Positions 24,865 to 32,781 of a stretch of DNA of 64,000 nt are shown one piece after another (the stretch's first letter is position 1; every line of letters starts with the position of its first letter). Source of the DNA: Halodurantibacterium flavum (GTDB lineage: Bacteria > Pseudomonadota > Alphaproteobacteria > Rhodobacterales > Rhodobacteraceae). The position numbers and the translations under genes were made by a program. The DNA is taken from positions 186,001 to 250,000 of the forward strand of contig NZ_JBHUGH010000010.1 of assembly GCF_042681825.1 (NCBI RefSeq), written 5' to 3'. The notes beneath the pieces were generated by a model, which saw only the letters and a list, made by a program, of their open reading frames with translations, did no database searches and was not told the DNA's origin.

Positions 24865-26310
24865 ATGAGACGCCTTCGCAACGTAAAGATCGTGGCCACG
24901 CTGGGCCCTGCATCAAGCACCTATGAAACGATCCGGGCGCTGTTCGAGGCAGGGGCAGATGTGTTCCGCCTGAACATGAGCCATGGCAGCCATGATGAAA
25001 TCGCCGCCCGGCACGCGATCATCCGGCAGATCGAGGCCGATATGGGCCGCCCGATCGGCATCCTTGCCGATCTTCAAGGTCCAAAGCTGCGGGTCGGCAC
25101 CTTTGCCAATGGCGAGGAGATGCTGAACGCCGGTGCCGCCTTCCGTCTGGATCTCGATCCGGCCGAGGGCGATGTGAATCGCGTCTGTCTTCCCCACCGC
25201 GAGATTTTCGAGGCGCTGGAGCCGGGGGCAACGCTTTTGGTCAATGACGGCAAGATCCGCCTCAAGGTGAATGCCTGCGGTCCGGACTTTGCCGATTGCG
25301 TGGTGATCGCCGGCGGCATCATTTCGAACCGCAAGGGCGTGAACGTGCCCGACGTCGTGCTGCCGCTGGCCGCCCTGTCTGACAAGGACCGTCGCGATCT
25401 GGAATTCGTCTGCGAACTGGGGGTCGACTGGCTCGCGCTCTCGTTCGTGCAACGTGCCGCCGATGTCGATGAAGCGCGCGGCCTTGCACGCGGGCGGGCG
25501 GCGATCCTCTCGAAGATCGAGAAACCGGCGGCGGTGAAGGCCTATCCGGAGATTCTGGCGGTCTCCGACGGGATCATGGTGGCTCGGGGCGATCTGGGTG
25601 TCGAGTTGCCCGTCCAGAACGTGCCGCCGATTCAAAAGCGGTTGGTCCGCCTTGCCCGTGCGGCCGCCAAGCCGGTGATCGTCGCGACCCAGATGCTCGA
25701 AAGCATGATCGACAGCCCGATGCCGACCCGGGCCGAGGTGTCGGACGTCGCCACCGCCATCTATGAGGGGGCGGACGCCGTCATGCTCTCGGCCGAGAGC
25801 GCGGCGGGCAACTATCCGGTCGAGGCGGTGACGACGATGAACAACGTCGCCATCGAGGTCGAAAGCGACCAGACCTATCGCGACGTCATCGAGTCGAGCC
25901 GCAAGGTTGTTCGCAAGACCATCGCCGACGGTATCGTCGCCGCAGCCCGCGAAATCGCCGAGGCCACGGAGATCCGGGCGATCTGCTGTTTCACCCAGTC
26001 GGGCACGACCGGCTCGCTGGTGGCCCGTGAACGTCCGCGCGTTCCGATCATCGCGCTGACCTCCATCCGGGAAACGGCCCGCCGTCTCTCGCTGACCTGG
26101 GGCACCCATTGCGAGGTTGTCGATCCCGTCGACCGGTTCAAGGGCGCCGTGGTCAGCGCCGCACGGGTCGCACGCAACTACGGTTTTGCAACCGAGGCCG
26201 ACCAGATCGTCGTCACTGCCGGCGTGCCCTTCAATGTCGAGGGCACGACCAACATCCTGCGCGTGGCGCCTTGCGAAGAACGGTTGATTTACCGGACCGA
26301 TCCCGAATAA
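24865..26310 (+). CDS. pyk: Pyruvate kinase
   Basis: Catalyses the final step of glycolysis, phosphoenolpyruvate plus ADP to pyruvate plus ATP. At 481 residues it has family length. N-terminal KIVATLGPAS, the substrate region FRLNMSHG, the active-site signature ILSKIEKPAA (near residue 213) and MVARGDLGVE (near 237) are all present, as is the C-terminal allosteric domain. ATG at 24865. The 150-base upstream region contains a 7+7-bp inverted repeat that may be a regulator site. Confidence 0.97.
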   Translation: MRRLRNVKIVATLGPASSTYETIRALFEAGADVFRLNMSHGSHDEIAARHAIIRQIEADMGRPIGILADLQGPKLRVGTFANGEEMLNAGAAFRLDLDPAEGDVNRVCLPHREIFEALEPGATLLVNDGKIRLKVNACGPDFADCVVIAGGIISNRKGVNVPDVVLPLAALSDKDRRDLEFVCELGVDWLALSFVQRAADVDEARGLARGRAAILSKIEKPAAVKAYPEILAVSDGIMVARGDLGVELPVQNVPPIQKRLVRLARAAAKPVIVATQMLESMIDSPMPTRAEVSDVATAIYEGADAVMLSAESAAGNYPVEAVTTMNNVAIEVESDQTYRDVIESSRKVVRKTIADGIVAAAREIAEATEIRAICCFTQSGTTGSLVARERPRVPIIALTSIRETARRLSLTWGTHCEVVDPVDRFKGAVVSAARVARNYGFATEADQIVVTAGVPFNVEGTTNILRVAPCEERLIYRTDPE

Positions 26311-26340
26311 TGGCCGCATCACCTCTGGCGCGGGGGCAGG

Positions 26341-26565
26341 ATGGCCGTCGATCTGATGCTGGTTGCGGGGCTGGTTCTGGCGGGCTTCGGCATCGTTCTG
26401 ATCGCCGGCGCCTATGCCGATGAACGGCGCCCGAGGTCGGGCTTTGTGCTGACCCTGCTTGGCGCGGGGTTGATCGGCGGTGGGTTCTACCTGCACCCCG
26501 GACCGGCGGCCCCCGGCCTGATCGCCGAGGCCGTGATCCATGTCCTTGCCCGCATCGTGAACTGA
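26341..26565 (+). CDS. Small two-helix membrane protein
   Basis: A 74-residue protein with two hydrophobic helices (residues 4-24 and 34-52) separated by the charged loop YADERRPRSG. It begins 30 bases after pyk on the same strand, so it is probably cotranscribed. A GGGGGCAGG sequence gives a usable ribosome binding site. I do not recognise a family; a conserved hypothetical next to pyk is plausible. Confidence 0.65.
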   Translation: MAVDLMLVAGLVLAGFGIVLIAGAYADERRPRSGFVLTLLGAGLIGGGFYLHPGPAAPGLIAEAVIHVLARIVN

Positions 26566-26572
26566 TTTCCGC

Positions 26573-26601
26573 TTGCCAAGCCGGGGCGGGCCGCCTATAC
26601 G
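26573..26601 (+). promoter_or_regulatory. Predicted promoter of rpmI-rplT
   Basis: TTGCCA (26573-26578), 17 bases, TATACG (26596-26601). It lies 75 bases before the rpmI ATG. The form CTTGCNN with a 17-base spacer recurs at the SRP RNA promoter in this window and is typical of strong alphaproteobacterial promoters. Confidence 0.65.
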
Positions 26602-26676
26602 CCCCGCTCTATACCCGCGCGTCCGGCCCATGTGGCATGCCGAGTCGCGCGTAAACCGCCTGAAAAGGAGATGGAA

Positions 26677-26877
26677 ATGCCCAAGATGAAGACCAAGTCC
26701 AGCGCCAAGAAGCGCTTCAAGATGACCGCGACCGGCAAGGTCAAGGTCGGTCAGGCCGGCAAACGGCATGGCATGATCAAGCGGACGACCAAGTTCATCC
26801 GTGACGCTCGTGGGACGACGGTGCTTTCGGCACCCGACACCAAGATCGTCAAGACCTACATGCCCTACGACCGCTAA
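26677..26877 (+). CDS. rpmI: 50S ribosomal protein bL35
   Basis: A 66-residue basic protein with the L35 signature: MPKMKTKSSAKKRF at the N-terminus and RLGKRH-like AGKRH in the middle, ending MPYDR. It binds 23S rRNA in the large subunit. Two ATGs lie six bases apart; the second (26677) is correctly spaced from AAGGAG. It is followed 12 bases later by rplT, the usual rpmI-rplT pair. infC is not adjacent here. Confidence 0.97.
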   Translation: MPKMKTKSSAKKRFKMTATGKVKVGQAGKRHGMIKRTTKFIRDARGTTVLSAPDTKIVKTYMPYDR

Positions 26878-26889
26878 GGAGGCTGGACA

Positions 26890-27255
26890 ATGGCACGCGT
26901 TAAATCCGGCAAGGTTACCCACGCCCGTCACCGCAAGGTCGTCAAGGCCGCCAAGGGCTATTACGCCGCCCGTGGCACGAACTTCCGCACGGCCACGCAG
27001 GCGGTGGACAAGGCCAACCAATACGCCACCCGCGACCGCAAGACCCGCAAGCGCAATTTCCGCGCGCTCTGGATTCAGCGGATCAACGCCGCAGTGCGCG
27101 AGATCGACCCGGCGCTGACCTATTCGCGCTTCATCAACGCGCTGGCCGTGGCCGGGATCGAGGTGGACCGCAAGGTTCTCGCCGATCTCGCGGTGCATGA
27201 GCCCGAGGCGTTCGGCGCCATCGTGACCCGCGCCAAGGCCGCCGTCGCCGCCTGA
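26890..27255 (+). CDS. rplT: 50S ribosomal protein bL20
   Basis: A 121-residue, very basic protein with the L20 core KAAKGYYAARGTNFRTA and FRALWIQRINAAVR. L20 binds 23S rRNA early in large-subunit assembly and in many bacteria represses its own operon. GGAGG precedes the ATG. A strong terminator follows, so rpmI-rplT is a complete operon. Confidence 0.98.
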   Translation: MARVKSGKVTHARHRKVVKAAKGYYAARGTNFRTATQAVDKANQYATRDRKTRKRNFRALWIQRINAAVREIDPALTYSRFINALAVAGIEVDRKVLADLAVHEPEAFGAIVTRAKAAVAA

Positions 27256-27279
27256 GGCTGCGACCGCTGCGAAAACCGC

Positions 27280-27313
27280 AACCCCGTCTGCCCCGGCAGG
27301 CGGGGTTTTTCTT
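27280..27313 (+). terminator. Rho-independent terminator after rplT
   Basis: ACCCCGTCTGCC and GGCAGGCGGGGT pair over 12 positions with one G-T pair, followed by TTTTTCTTG. Confidence 0.85.
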
Positions 27314-27324
27314 GTGCCCCGCGC

Positions 27325-27352
27325 TTGCAATCAAGGCGCTCTGTGCTATCCC
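27325..27352 (+). promoter_or_regulatory. Possible promoter of pheS
   Basis: TTGCAA (27325-27330) and TATCCC (27347-27352) with a 16-base spacer lie between the rplT terminator and pheS, in the only place a pheS promoter could be. Confidence 0.4.
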
Positions 27353-27380
27353 CGGCGCGCAATGACTGCATGAGGGCGCC

Positions 27381-28463
27381 ATGGAACATCTCGACGCGTT
27401 GAAGGCCAGGTTTCTGGAGGGCATCGGCGGTGCCCGGGATGAGGCCGCGCTGGAAGAGCTTCGTCTGGCAGCACTCGGCAAGAGGGGCGAAGTCAGCCTC
27501 AGGATGCGCGAACTGGGCAAGATGACGCCCGAAGAACGGCAGGTGGCGGGGCCCGCGCTCAACGCGCTCAAGGACGAAATCGACGCCGCGCTGAGGGCGA
27601 AAAAGGCAGCGCTTGCCGATGCCGCGTTGAACGAACGGCTGCAGGCCGAATGGCTCGACGTGACGCTGCCGGGCCGTCCGCGCCGCATGGGCACCATCCA
27701 CCCCGTCAGCCAGGTGATGGAGGAACTGACGGCGATCTTTGCCGATATGGGCTTTTCCGTGGCCGAGGGGCCGCAGGTCGAAAGCGACTGGTATAACTTC
27801 GACGCGCTCAACATCGCGCCGGAACACCCGGCCCGGCAGGAGCATGACACGTTCTTCATGCACCGCGCCCCCGGCGACGACCGCCCGCCGCATGTGCTGC
27901 GCACCCATACCAGCCCGGTTCAGGTGCGGGCGATGCTGGCTCAGGGCGCGCCGATCCGCGTGATCGCGCCGGGCCGCGTCTATCGCATGGACATGGACCA
28001 GACCCATACGCCGATGTTCCACCAGGTCGAGGGGCTGGCGATCGACCGCGATCTGTCGATGGCCAACCTGAAATGGGTGCTGGAGGAATTCTGCCGCGCC
28101 TTCTTCGAGGTCGATCAGGTCGAACTGCGCTTCCGCGCCAGCCACTTCCCCTTCACCGAGCCGTCGGCCGAGGTCGATATCCGCTGTTCCTGGGAAGGCG
28201 GGCAGCTCAAGATCGGGCAGGGCGACAGCTGGATGGAGATCCTTGGGTCCGGCATGGTGCACCCGCATGTGCTGCGGTCCGGCGGGATCGACCCGAATGA
28301 ATGGCAGGGCTTTGCCTTTGGCATGGGCATCGACCGGATCGCCATGCTGAAATACGGCATCCCCGACCTCCGCGCCTTCTTCGAGAGCGACCTGCGCTGG
28401 CTGCGGAACTACGGCTTCGCGGCGCTCGACATGCCGAGCCTGCCGGGGGGGCTGAGCAGGTGA
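27381..28463 (+). CDS. pheS: Phenylalanyl-tRNA synthetase alpha subunit
   Basis: Catalytic subunit of the class II PheRS heterotetramer, charging tRNA(Phe). The 360-residue protein has the N-terminal coiled-coil (residues 1-90) that grips tRNA and the class II motifs: motif 2 around RVYRMDMDQTHTPMFHQVEG (split here at the boundary, residues 202-221) and motif 3 GMGIDRIAML near residue 315. The stop TGA overlaps the GTG start of the small unknown gene that separates pheS from pheT. Confidence 0.97.
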   Translation: MEHLDALKARFLEGIGGARDEAALEELRLAALGKRGEVSLRMRELGKMTPEERQVAGPALNALKDEIDAALRAKKAALADAALNERLQAEWLDVTLPGRPRRMGTIHPVSQVMEELTAIFADMGFSVAEGPQVESDWYNFDALNIAPEHPARQEHDTFFMHRAPGDDRPPHVLRTHTSPVQVRAMLAQGAPIRVIAPGRVYRMDMDQTHTPMFHQVEGLAIDRDLSMANLKWVLEEFCRAFFEVDQVELRFRASHFPFTEPSAEVDIRCSWEGGQLKIGQGDSWMEILGSGMVHPHVLRSGGIDPNEWQGFAFGMGIDRIAMLKYGIPDLRAFFESDLRWLRNYGFAALDMPSLPGGLSR

Positions 28464-28885
28464 GGTGGGATGAGAAGGCGGAGAGGCTCCTGCTGGAGAT
28501 TCTCGAGAAGTCGGCTCCGTCCAGGGTGGCATTTCTAGTGAATGATGATCGAGCGTCCTATCGCTGGACGACGGATCACTCCGTACCAAAGCCAGAGGGC
28601 GCAGCGATCCCTTTGCAAGGCGTGGAAGTGCGGTACTACCTGCGACAGTTTGGGGAGCAGCGATGGGCGGAAATCCATGAGTCTCAGGGCGGCGACTTTC
28701 GACACACCTTGCTTATGCTTCCGGGATTCGAGAGGTTGCGCGATCTACGGTCAAACATGCCCCTCAGCAGATTACGAAGGTGGCTTGCCTCTGCGAGCTC
28801 TCAGCTTCTGATTTCGGTCGGTCTCCCGATCATAACGACCATTTTGACGATCATCGTCATGAACCGTCTCGGGATAACACAATGA
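28460..28885 (+). CDS. Unknown tail-anchored protein inserted between pheS and pheT
   Basis: A 141-residue protein I do not recognise. The soluble part (residues 1-105) is rich in charged and aromatic residues (WDEKAERLL, EVRYYLRQFGEQRW), and a single hydrophobic helix at about 112-134 (LLISVGLPIITTILTIIVM) ends six residues before the C-terminus, so it looks tail-anchored in the inner membrane. The GTG start overlaps the pheS stop by four bases and its stop overlaps the pheT start by four, so it is fully coupled into the operon. By my count about 56 % GC over 360 bases, clearly lower than the flanking genes, with A/T-ending codons: signs of recent acquisition or weak selection. Confidence 0.75.
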   Translation: MRWDEKAERLLLEILEKSAPSRVAFLVNDDRASYRWTTDHSVPKPEGAAIPLQGVEVRYYLRQFGEQRWAEIHESQGGDFRHTLLMLPGFERLRDLRSNMPLSRLRRWLASASSQLLISVGLPIITTILTIIVMNRLGITQ

Positions 28886-31302
28886 AATTCACCCTCTCCT
28901 GGCTCAAAGACCACCTCGAGACCGAGGCGTCGCTGGATGACATTCTTTACGCCCTCACCGATCTGGGGCTGGAGGTCGAGGAGGTCTCGGACCCGGCCGA
29001 AAAGCTGGGCGCCTTTCGTATCGCGAAGGTGATCGAGGCGGTGCAGCACCCCAATGCCGACCGCCTGCGGCTCTGCCGTGTGGCGACCTATCCCGATGGC
29101 CCCGGCGGCCGGATGGAAGAGGTTCAGGTCGTCTGTGGTGCGCCCAATGCGCGGACGGGGCTTGTGGGGGTCTTTGCGCCGGTGGGGACGCATGTTCCGG
29201 GCACGGGCGTGGACCTCAAGCCGGGGGTGATCCGGGGCGTGGAATCGAACGGGATGCTCTGTTCCGAACGCGAGATGGAGCTGTCGGACGACCATGACGG
29301 CATCATCGACCTGCCCGAGGACGCGCCGCTGGGCGCGCGCTTCATCGATTATCGCGGCCTCAACGACCCGATGATCTATATCAAGATCACGCCGAACCGG
29401 CCCGACGCGCTCGGCGTGCGTGGCATCGCGCGCGATCTGGCGGCACGGGGGCTGGGGCGGTTGAAACCGCAAGAGGTTCCGGCGGTCGAGGGGCGTTTCG
29501 ACAGCCCGATCACGGTAAGCATCGACCCGGGCCTGAAGGAAAAGGGCTGCCCCCTTTTCGCCGGCCGTGTCATCCGCGGCGTGAAGAACGGGCCAAGCCC
29601 CGACTGGTTGCAAAAACGGTTACGCGCCATCGGGCTGCGACCAATCTCGGCGCTGGTCGATATCACCAACTTCTTCACCTTCGACCTGAACCGCCCGCTG
29701 CACGTCTTTGACATGGCCAAGGTGCAGGGCAATTTGCACATCCGTCCGGCGCGCGAGGGGGAAAGCCTGCTGGCGCTCGACGGCAAGACCTATTCCCTGG
29801 GCGAAGGTCAGATGGTGATCGCGGACGATCAGGGCGTCGAAAGCCTTGCCGGGATCATGGGCGGCGAACATTCCGGCTGCACCGCCGAAACCGTCGACGT
29901 GTTCCTGGAATCCGCCTATTGGGACCCGATCACCATTGCCACCACGGGCCGCGCGCTGCGGATCAATTCCGATGCGCGTTACCGTTTCGAACGCGGGGTG
30001 GACCCGGAATTCACGCTGCCGGGGCTGGAACTTGCGACAAAGATGGTGCTGGAGCTTTGCGGCGGCGAACCCGGCCATGTCGTGATGGACGGCGCAGTGC
30101 CCGACACCACGCGCCGCTACCGGTTCGATCCGGCCCGCGTCATCAGCCTTGTCGGGATGGATATCCCCGAGGCCGATCAGCGCGCGACGCTTGAGGCGCT
30201 CGGCTTCCGGCTGGAGGGCGACGAGGCGATCCCGCCCAGCTGGCGCCCCGATGTGCTGGGCGAGGCCGATCTGATCGAAGAGGTTGCGCGGATCGCCAGC
30301 CTCACCAAGCTCAAGGGACGGCCCTTGCCCCGGGCGCAGGCGGGCGTACCGCGCCCGATCCTGACGCCGATGCAGCGCCGGGAACAGGCGGCGCGGCGGC
30401 AGCTTGCGGGCCTCGGATATAACGAATGCGTCACCTACAGCTTCATCGACGCAGCCTCTGCCGCGCTGTTCGGCGGCGGGGACGATGCGGTGCGGCTGCA
30501 GAACCCCATCTCGTCGGAAATGACCCATCTGCGGCCCGACCTGCTGCCGGGCCTTCTGCTGGCGGCTGCGCGCAATCAGGCACGGGGCTTTGCAGATCTG
30601 GCGCTGTTCGAGGTGGGCGCGGCCTTCAGCGGCGGTGAGCCGGGCGAGCAGCATATTCAGGCGGCGGGCCTTCTGGTCGGGGCGGCCGCCGCGCGCGATC
30701 CCCATGGCAGCCGCCGCAACGTGGATATCTATGACGCAAAGGCCGATGCCGAGGCGGTGCTCGCGGCCATCGGTGCGCCTGCCAAGGTCCAGATCGGGCG
30801 GAACGTTCCGGGCTGGTTTCATCCCGGACGCGCGGGGCAGATGACTTTGGGGCCGAAACTCGTGCTCGCGACCTTCGGCGAGGTGCATCCCAGGGTTCTC
30901 GCCACGCTCGACATCAAGGGACCGGCGGTTGCCTTTACGGTTCTGCTGGAAAACGCGCCCTATCCGAAGTCGCGGACCTTGGCACGGCCGGCGCTTGCCG
31001 CCAGCGGCCTTCAGGCGGTGGAGCGCGACTTTGCCTTCGTGGTCGACGAACGGGTAGAGGCGCTGACGCTGGTGAATGCCGCCCAAGGGGCCGACAAGGC
31101 CCTGATCGAAAGCGTGCGTGTCTTTGATGAATTCACCGGCCCAAAGGCGGCAGCGCAGATGGGCGAGGGGAAAAAGAGCCTTGCCTTGACCGTGCGGCTG
31201 CAGCCCGTGGAACGGACGCTGACCGAAGAGGAGATCGAGGCGGTCAGCGCCCGTATCATCGAAAAGGTCACCAAGGTGTCGGGGGGCAGCCTGCGCGGCT
31301 AG
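28882..31302 (+). CDS. pheT: Phenylalanyl-tRNA synthetase beta subunit
   Basis: Beta subunit of PheRS, 806 residues. Visible domains: an N-terminal tRNA-binding (EMAP/OB-like) domain at 40-150, the B3/B4 editing region around residues 205-370 with GGEHSGCT, the B5 domain, and the C-terminal anticodon-binding FDX-ACB domain with ERDFAFV near 713. Begins MKFTLSWLKDHLE. The ATG overlaps the stop of the inserted unknown gene. Its TAG stop shares a CTAG tetranucleotide with the TAG stop of the convergent BON protein. Confidence 0.97.
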   Translation: MKFTLSWLKDHLETEASLDDILYALTDLGLEVEEVSDPAEKLGAFRIAKVIEAVQHPNADRLRLCRVATYPDGPGGRMEEVQVVCGAPNARTGLVGVFAPVGTHVPGTGVDLKPGVIRGVESNGMLCSEREMELSDDHDGIIDLPEDAPLGARFIDYRGLNDPMIYIKITPNRPDALGVRGIARDLAARGLGRLKPQEVPAVEGRFDSPITVSIDPGLKEKGCPLFAGRVIRGVKNGPSPDWLQKRLRAIGLRPISALVDITNFFTFDLNRPLHVFDMAKVQGNLHIRPAREGESLLALDGKTYSLGEGQMVIADDQGVESLAGIMGGEHSGCTAETVDVFLESAYWDPITIATTGRALRINSDARYRFERGVDPEFTLPGLELATKMVLELCGGEPGHVVMDGAVPDTTRRYRFDPARVISLVGMDIPEADQRATLEALGFRLEGDEAIPPSWRPDVLGEADLIEEVARIASLTKLKGRPLPRAQAGVPRPILTPMQRREQAARRQLAGLGYNECVTYSFIDAASAALFGGGDDAVRLQNPISSEMTHLRPDLLPGLLLAAARNQARGFADLALFEVGAAFSGGEPGEQHIQAAGLLVGAAAARDPHGSRRNVDIYDAKADAEAVLAAIGAPAKVQIGRNVPGWFHPGRAGQMTLGPKLVLATFGEVHPRVLATLDIKGPAVAFTVLLENAPYPKSRTLARPALAASGLQAVERDFAFVVDERVEALTLVNAAQGADKALIESVRVFDEFTGPKAAAQMGEGKKSLALTVRLQPVERTLTEEEIEAVSARIIEKVTKVSGGSLRG

Positions 31303-31772
31303 CCCTCCGCACTGTCCGACGCATGGTCGGCGGCAAGCAGGTTCTCGACGTGATCGACGCCGGGAACCGCCACGGCAAGATCCACGGCGCGCGCCCGGTC
31401 GGCATTCGTCTCGGCGGTGCCGCGCAGGATGATCGTCGTGCCCTTGCGCTCGACCGAGAGGTCGGAGATGGTGAGGTCAGAGTCCTCCAGAAGCGTGATG
31501 ATCCTCTCCGAAAGATCGCCTTCGGGCAGGTCCGGCAGGTCGTCCAGCGTGGCCTCTTCTGCATCGGGTGTTTCGGGATAGGGTTCGTCGGCTTTCCAGT
31601 CCGCTGGGTCACGCTCGGTGTCGAATTCTCTCCAGCCTTCCTGCGCAGGCGCGACCTCATCATGCAAACCCGGATTTTCGGAATGCTGGTCGGGGCGCAG
31701 GGGCGGTGGCGTGATGTCATAGCCTGCCGCATCGGTGCGGGTGTCGTCGTCTCGCTTGTCACGCTCGGTCAT
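31299..31772 (-). CDS. BON-domain protein
   Basis: A 157-residue acidic protein. The N-terminal 80 residues are charged and disordered-looking; residues about 88-150 form a BON domain with the pattern LSVERKGTTIILRGTAETN and VPGVDHVENLL. BON domains are thought to bind membranes or phospholipids; no signal peptide is visible, so it may act in the cytoplasm. The start at 31772 (MTERDKRDDD) is an ATG; the frame is open for 16 further codons. Downstream of recR by 59 bases on the same strand. Confidence 0.82.
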   Translation of the reverse strand: MTERDKRDDDTRTDAAGYDITPPPLRPDQHSENPGLHDEVAPAQEGWREFDTERDPADWKADEPYPETPDAEEATLDDLPDLPEGDLSERIITLLEDSDLTISDLSVERKGTTIILRGTAETNADRARAVDLAVAVPGVDHVENLLAADHASDSAEG

Positions 31773-31831
31773 GTCAGGCTCCTCGCTGGTTACGGCAAGT
31801 GAACCTTTGGCCGGGGGCAAGGGTTCCGGCG

Positions 31832-32431
31832 CTAGAAACTGCGCCGGGATCGCAGCGCCGCCGAGATCGTGCCATCGTCGAGATAGTCGAGCTCTCCGCC
31901 GATGGGCACGCCCTGGGCAAGCGTCGTCACCGCGACGCCGCTGCCGGAAAGCGCGTCCGCGATGTAATGCGCGGTCGTCTGGCCATTCACCGTCGCGTTG
32001 AGGGCAAGGATGATTTCCCGCACGCCTTCGTCCGCGATGCGGCGGATCAGCTGCGGGATGCGCAGTTCCTCAGGTCCCACGGCATCGAGCGCCGAGAGGG
32101 TGCCGCCCAGCACATGATACCGCCCGCGAAAGACGCCCGCTCGTTCCATCGCCCAGAGGTCGGCCACATCCTCGACGACGCACAGTTCGCCCGTCGCGCG
32201 AGCCTCGTTCGCGCAGATCGGGCAGACATCGTCGGTCGAGATATTGCCGCAGACAAGACAATCGCGCGCGGTCTGGGCAACGGCTTCCATCGCCTGCGCG
32301 AGCGGGAGCATCAGCGTCCCGCGCCGTTGCAGCAGGTAAAGCACCGCCCGCCGCGCCGATCGGGGCCCAAGCCCGGGCAGGCGCGCCAGGGCCTCGATCA
32401 GGGTATCGATCTCGCGCCGGGTGTCGGACAC
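31832..32431 (-). CDS. recR: Recombination mediator protein
   Basis: RecR acts with RecO (and RecF) to load RecA onto SSB-coated DNA. The 199-residue protein has all parts in order: helix-hairpin-helix LARLPGLGPRSARR, a C4 zinc finger CLVCGNIS...CPIC (near residues 57-72), a Toprim domain with VVEDVADL near 85, and the C-terminal Walker-B-like segment. GTG start, one base after the ybaB stop. The order dnaX-ybaB-recR is widely conserved. Confidence 0.97.
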   Translation of the reverse strand: MSDTRREIDTLIEALARLPGLGPRSARRAVLYLLQRRGTLMLPLAQAMEAVAQTARDCLVCGNISTDDVCPICANEARATGELCVVEDVADLWAMERAGVFRGRYHVLGGTLSALDAVGPEELRIPQLIRRIADEGVREIILALNATVNGQTTAHYIADALSGSGVAVTTLAQGVPIGGELDYLDDGTISAALRSRRSF

Positions 32432-32432
32432 G

Positions 32433-32777
32433 TCAGAACGGGAACTTCATGCCCGCGGGCAGGCCCATCGCGTCGGAAATCTTGCGCATCTCTTCCTGCG
32501 CGCGGTCGCCGGCGCGCTGTTGCGCATCCTTGATCGCCGCAAGGATCAGGTCCTCGACGACCTCCTTGTCCTCGGGGCGGAAGATCGACGGGTCGATGTC
32601 GAGCGCCACCAGATCGCCCTTGGCGCTGGCCGTCGCCTTGACGAGGCCCGCGCCGCTTTCGCCGGTGACGGTGATCTTTTCAAGATCCTCCTGCAGGGTC
32701 GCCATCTTGCCCTGCATTTCCTGCGCGGCTTTCATCATCTTGGCCATGTCGCCAAAACCGCCCAATCCCTTGATCAT
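32433..32777 (-). CDS. YbaB/EbfC nucleoid-associated protein
   Basis: A 114-residue DNA-binding protein of the YbaB/EbfC family. MIKGLGGFGDMAKMMKAAQEMQ at the N-terminus (two methionine-rich helices) is characteristic of the alphaproteobacterial proteins. It lies four bases after dnaX and one base before recR, the standard dnaX-ybaB-recR order. Exact role (nucleoid organisation or RecFOR-linked repair) is not settled for the family. Confidence 0.95.
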   Translation of the reverse strand: MIKGLGGFGDMAKMMKAAQEMQGKMATLQEDLEKITVTGESGAGLVKATASAKGDLVALDIDPSIFRPEDKEVVEDLILAAIKDAQQRAGDRAQEEMRKISDAMGLPAGMKFPF

Positions 32778-32781
32778 TTCG

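Noticed and set aside
24913..27330. An 805-codon open frame on the minus strand opposite pyk, rpmI and rplT
   Set aside because: It is an antisense frame kept open by high GC content. The composition is biased to Arg, His, Gly and Asp without any domain, and the opposite strand encodes three certain genes.
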